A stretch of 7,794 nt of DNA from an uncultured Oscillospiraceae bacterium. Lineage in GTDB: Bacteria > Bacillota > Clostridia > Oscillospirales > Oscillospiraceae. The notes below the pieces were generated by a model that did not search any database, had not been told where the DNA came from, and saw nothing but the letters and a program-made list of their open reading frames with translations. The DNA is taken from assembly GCA_934546685.1 (NCBI GenBank), contig CAKTEB010000097.1, positions 1 through 7,794 of the forward strand. Direction: 5' to 3'. Positions 5,594 to 7,794 of the stretch are shown here, piece after piece (position 1 is the stretch's first letter; each line of letters opens with the position of its first letter). The position numbers and the translations under genes were made by a program.

Positions 5594-6719
5594 CTACATT
5601 CTGACCGCTGAGTCGGTCACTGAGGGCCACCCGGACAAGCTCTGCGACACCATTGCGGACGCAGTGCTGGATGCCTGCCTACTGGGTGATCCAGACAGCC
5701 GGGTGGCCTGCGAGGTGCTGGCAACTGCCGGGAAGATCACAGTGGCTGGGGAGATTACCACCAAGGCCATGCCGGACATTCCCCACATCGTCTGCAAGAC
5801 TGTCCGCCAGATCGGCTACTCTGGGAATTACGAGGTGGAAGTGGATATTCACGATCAATCCCCAGATATCGCAGTGGCGGTAAACGGCGAAAACGAGATC
5901 ACCGCAGGAGATCAGGGCATCGTGTACGGCTATGCCTGCCGGGAGACACCCCAGCTTCTGCCCCTGCCGGTGGTGCTGGCCCATCGGATCACCATGGGCC
6001 TGACCGAAGCTCGCCGGAACCACCTGCTGGAATGGCTCAGACCAGACGGAAAGACCCAGGTGTCCGTGGAGTATGAGGATGGCAAGCCTGTGCGAGTCGC
6101 TACCGTTGTGGTTTCCGCCCAGCACGAGCCGGTGGTAAGCCAGCAGGAGCTCCGAGAGGCAGTCTACCAGCTCATCCTTATGCCTGCGCTGGGTGAATTT
6201 CTGGATCAGGACACGGAAATTCTCATCAATCCCAGCGGCTCCTTTGTGCTGGGTGGCTTTGAGGCGGACACGGGCCTGACTGGGCGCAAGCTCATGGTGG
6301 ACACCTACGGTGGCCTTGTCCCCCACGGCGGCGGGGCGCTGTCCGGCAAGGACTGCACCAAGGTGGACCGCAGCGGCGCGTACATGGCCCGGTATCTTGC
6401 CAAGAACATTGTGGCGGCAGGGCTGGCGGAGAAATGCACCGTCAGCATGGCCTACGCCATTGGCAAGGCGGAACCGCTGTATGTCCAGGCGGATACCCAT
6501 GGAACTGGTGTATACCCGGATGCTGTGCTGGAAAAAGCATTGAAGCTGATCTTTGACCTGACACCCACGGGCATGGCAAACACGCTCCAGCTCATGGAGC
6601 CAATCTACCAGAAGTATTGCAATTACGGTCATTTCACCCACCAGAGCGCCCCGTGGGAGCAGACAGACTGCGCCGAGCTGCTGTGGGAGGGCTGTGATTT
6701 GGCTGCGGAGCGAATGTAA
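5583..6719 (+). CDS. metK: S-adenosylmethionine synthetase (methionine adenosyltransferase), element-borne
   Basis: 378-residue enzyme making S-adenosylmethionine from methionine and ATP, near the usual MetK length of 380-400. Signature blocks: ESVTEGHPDK (10-19), AGEITT (55-60), DQSPDI (91-96), TAGDQGIVYGYA (108-119), RPDGKTQV (153-160), INPSGSFVLGG (215-225), DTGLTGRKLMVDTYGG (229-244), HGGGALSGKDCTKVDRS (248-264). Residues corresponding to the known ATP, methionine and metal ligands appear kept (H16, D18, E57, Q92, D110, K157, D229, R235, K236, K256, K260), so activity is expected. It departs from housekeeping MetK: TAGDQG for GAGDQG, a shorter segment before it, and GSFVLGGFEAD for GRFVIGGPMGD. 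I chose ATG 5583 (AAAGGAG at 5566-5572) because it starts at the conserved N-terminus; an upstream in-frame ATG at 5523 lies within the GGCT gene. Confidence 0.93.
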   Translation: MRDNYILTAESVTEGHPDKLCDTIADAVLDACLLGDPDSRVACEVLATAGKITVAGEITTKAMPDIPHIVCKTVRQIGYSGNYEVEVDIHDQSPDIAVAVNGENEITAGDQGIVYGYACRETPQLLPLPVVLAHRITMGLTEARRNHLLEWLRPDGKTQVSVEYEDGKPVRVATVVVSAQHEPVVSQQELREAVYQLILMPALGEFLDQDTEILINPSGSFVLGGFEADTGLTGRKLMVDTYGGLVPHGGGALSGKDCTKVDRSGAYMARYLAKNIVAAGLAEKCTVSMAYAIGKAEPLYVQADTHGTGVYPDAVLEKALKLIFDLTPTGMANTLQLMEPIYQKYCNYGHFTHQSAPWEQTDCAELLWEGCDLAAERM

Positions 6720-6731
6720 CCTGCAAATGTA

Positions 6732-6760
6732 TTGACAATGCATGTCCCCCGTGCTATGAT
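6732..6760 (+). promoter_or_regulatory. Sigma-A-type promoter of the toxin-antitoxin operon
   Basis: Consensus -35 TTGACA (6732-6737) and near-consensus -10 TATGAT (6755-6760) are separated by 17 nt. Transcription would start near 6767, almost at the GAGGTGA ribosome site (6767-6773), giving a very short leader. The -35 box sits in the palindrome ATTGACAAT (6731-6739), next to ATGCAT (6738-6743). A RelB-type antitoxin usually represses its own promoter through palindromes, so these are candidate operator half-sites. Confidence 0.8.
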
Positions 6761-6778
6761 GCTCCTGAGGTGATTACC

Positions 6779-7075
6779 ATGGCAAGCGTAAACATGAGCA
6801 TCCGTACTGATTCCGAGCTGAAAGCCCAGGCGGAAGCGATTCTGTCCCAGCTGGGGATGACCATGAACGGAACCATCAATATGTTTCTTCATCAGATCGT
6901 TCGGGACAAAGCGGTTCCGCTAAGCCTGTCCCTGACCTCAGAACAGGGGCTTTATGCCGACCTTCTGACGGCACAGGCTGAGCGGGCTTCTGGCTATACT
7001 GGCCGCACCGCCGCTGACGTTCTTGCGGATATGGATCAGATCATTGCCGACGCCGAAAACGCGGGTACAAAATGA
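6779..7075 (+). CDS. RelB/DinJ-family antitoxin
   Basis: 98-residue antitoxin of a type II toxin-antitoxin pair. The N-terminus (residues 4-50) is a ribbon-helix-helix domain: strand VNMSIRTDSELK, helix KAQAEAILSQLGM, helix TMNGTINMFLHQIVRDKAVPLSL, the pattern of RelB/DinJ proteins (LGxxxxxAINxFLxQxVxxxxIPF). The C-terminal part (from about 55) would wrap round the toxin and neutralise it. ATG 6779 is the start because GAGGTGA (6767-6773) is 5 nt upstream; a GTG at 6770 lies within that site. The stop overlaps the toxin start (ATGA, 7072-7075). It has its own promoter and probably autoregulates together with the toxin. Confidence 0.88.
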   Translation: MASVNMSIRTDSELKAQAEAILSQLGMTMNGTINMFLHQIVRDKAVPLSLSLTSEQGLYADLLTAQAERASGYTGRTAADVLADMDQIIADAENAGTK

Positions 7076-7389
7076 TGCAGTACACTGTCATTTTTGCCAG
7101 CAGAGTGGATGCCCAGCTTTTGAAGCACGTAGAATTCTTAGCGCGGGTCAGTATCCCCGCAGCAAAGGCGTTCCGTAGCGAATTTGCTGCGATTTTGACA
7201 CAGCTGGAGGAAAATCCATTCCTGTTCCCTCCGGAGACAGATCCGAATCTTCCTGCCGGTCTGTACCGAAAAGCCTTGTTCGCCAAGCGATATAAAGCAT
7301 TATTTTCCGTGGACGGCACGAATGTCTATTTAGACGCAGTTGTAGATTGCCGTCAGGATACCAAAGATCTATACGCTCAATTCAACTAA
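7072..7389 (+). CDS. RelE/ParE-superfamily toxin
   Basis: 105-residue toxin partner of the antitoxin just upstream. Features: YTVIFASRVDAQLLKHVEFLARVS (4-27), helix IPAAKAFRSEFAAILTQLEENPFLFPP (28-54), then LPAGLYRKALFAKRYKALFSVDGTNVYLDAVVDCRQD (60-96), which fits the RelE/ParE fold with a basic mid-segment (YRKALFAKRYKALF) and a closing VDCRQD strand. From sequence I cannot say whether it is an mRNA interferase (RelE-like) or a gyrase poison (ParE-like); the VVDCRQD ending leans to ParE-type members. The start is ATG 7072 or the adjacent ATG 7075; with no clear ribosome site, translation is coupled to the antitoxin by the 4-nt overlap. A terminator follows closely. It probably serves to maintain the element. 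Confidence 0.87.
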   Translation: MMQYTVIFASRVDAQLLKHVEFLARVSIPAAKAFRSEFAAILTQLEENPFLFPPETDPNLPAGLYRKALFAKRYKALFSVDGTNVYLDAVVDCRQDTKDLYAQFN

Positions 7390-7393
7390 CCAG

Positions 7394-7424
7394 AGCAGCT
7401 CCGCCATCGCGCGGGGCTGCTTTT
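7394..7424 (+). terminator. Rho-independent terminator after the toxin gene
   Basis: 7394-7404 (AGCAGCTCCGC) pairs with 7411-7421 (GCGGGGCTGCT) as an 11-bp stem with one T-G wobble and a 6-nt loop, followed by T residues to 7424. It closes the toxin-antitoxin transcript 5 nt after the toxin stop and lies just before the methyltransferase ribosome site. Confidence 0.78.
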
Positions 7425-7441
7425 CTGATAGGAGGTCTCAT

Positions 7442-7794
7442 TTGAATCAATCTACTACCCAGCCCTGGACCATCATCCAGGGCGATGCGCTGAAGGTGCT
7501 GGAGGGCTTTGTCCCCGGCACCTTTGACGCAGTAATCACCGATCCGCCCTATGCCTCCGGCGGCAGGACTCAGGCGGAGAAAAACAAATCCACCGCCCAG
7601 AAGTATTCCAGCATGAAAAACGCGCCCCCGCCATTCGACGGAGACGCGAAGGATCAGCGAAGCTGGACACGCTGGGCGGCGGAATGGCTGTACCTGGCCC
7701 GAAAAGCCTGCAAGCCCGGTGCGCCGGTCTGTATGTTCATTGACTGGCGGCAGCTTCCGGCAGCCACCGATGCCCTCCAGTGGGCAGGCTGGAT
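7442..7794 (+). CDS. DNA methyltransferase, N4-cytosine/N6-adenine type (partial, 5' end)
   Basis: 117 codons are visible before the window ends. The start is TTG at 7442 with GGAGGT (7431-7436) 5 nt upstream; the only in-frame ATG that follows soon (residue 58) would discard the catalytic motif. The protein begins WTIIQGDALKVLEGFVPGTFDAVITDPPYASGG: catalytic motif IV DPPY at residues 34-37, preceded by the GDAL...DAVITD lead-in typical of N6_N4_Mtase enzymes with the catalytic block first and the SAM-binding FxGxG later (beta-type order), outside the window. A further conserved stretch (EWLYLARKACKPGAPVCMFIDWRQL) continues the domain. It would methylate A or C in DNA, possibly protecting the element from host restriction; no restriction gene is visible. 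It lies near an element-borne SAM synthetase gene. Confidence 0.87.
   Translation, partial: MNQSTTQPWTIIQGDALKVLEGFVPGTFDAVITDPPYASGGRTQAEKNKSTAQKYSSMKNAPPPFDGDAKDQRSWTRWAAEWLYLARKACKPGAPVCMFIDWRQLPAATDALQWAGW

Noticed and set aside
5679..6743. 354-codon minus-strand open frame opposite metK
   Set aside because: Shadow of metK; no domain or ribosome site, and the plus-strand protein is unmistakable.
6770..6778. GTG start for the antitoxin
   Set aside because: The GTG is part of the GAGGTGA ribosome site that serves ATG 6779.
1..7794. tRNA, rRNA, CRISPR array, insertion sequence or attachment site
   Set aside because: No tandem spaced repeats, transposase or integrase frames, cloverleaf-like tracts or rRNA-like sequence were seen.

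Overview
The window looks like the interior of an integrative and conjugative element (ICE) of the broad Tn1549-like type found in gut Clostridia. The reasons are a surface-protein/sortase pair, a winged-helix protein with a DUF6017-like C-terminus, an SSB remnant, a ParM-like remnant, an amidoligase/GGCT/MetK block, a toxin-antitoxin pair and an adenine/cytosine DNA methyltransferase, nearly all on one strand, closely spaced and GC-rich. The host assignment is inferred from gene content and Gram-positive features (LPKTG sorting signal, sortase, strong Shine-Dalgarno sites); no host marker gene is present.

Layout: (1) 1-865, the end of an LPXTG surface protein overlapping a class C-type sortase gene, followed by a strong terminator at 893-925. 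(2) 946-1782, the winged-helix/DUF6017-like replication-associated protein. (3) 1796 to about 1855, the first ~20 codons of an SSB gene. (4) About 1855-3041 on the minus strand, a self-contained unit: an extended -10 promoter, a ~100-nt leader with a 7-codon ORF and a 13-bp long-range inverted repeat covering the start codon, a gene for a duplicated P-loop kinase, and its own terminator. (5) About 3079-3816, a ParM-like actin gene lacking its N-terminal ATP-binding part. The ssb and parM genes flanking the kinase unit are both cut on the side facing it, so the unit appears to have replaced the DNA between them. (6) 3871-6719, a tightly coupled set: amidoligase, ~80-residue unknown protein, gamma-glutamylcyclotransferase-like protein, S-adenosylmethionine synthetase. 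(7) 6732-7424, a RelB/DinJ-RelE/ParE toxin-antitoxin module with its own promoter and terminator. (8) From 7442, the start of a DNA methyltransferase cut by the window end.

How they may work together (inference): the sortase would anchor the surface protein on the donor cell; the DUF6017-like protein and the former SSB and ParM belong to element replication and segregation; the toxin-antitoxin pair would stabilise the element; the element-borne MetK could supply SAM for the nearby methyltransferase; and the amidoligase and GGCT could make and unmake a gamma-glutamyl-type amide. The most unusual parts are the regulated duplicated-kinase cassette and the amidoligase-GGCT-MetK operon.
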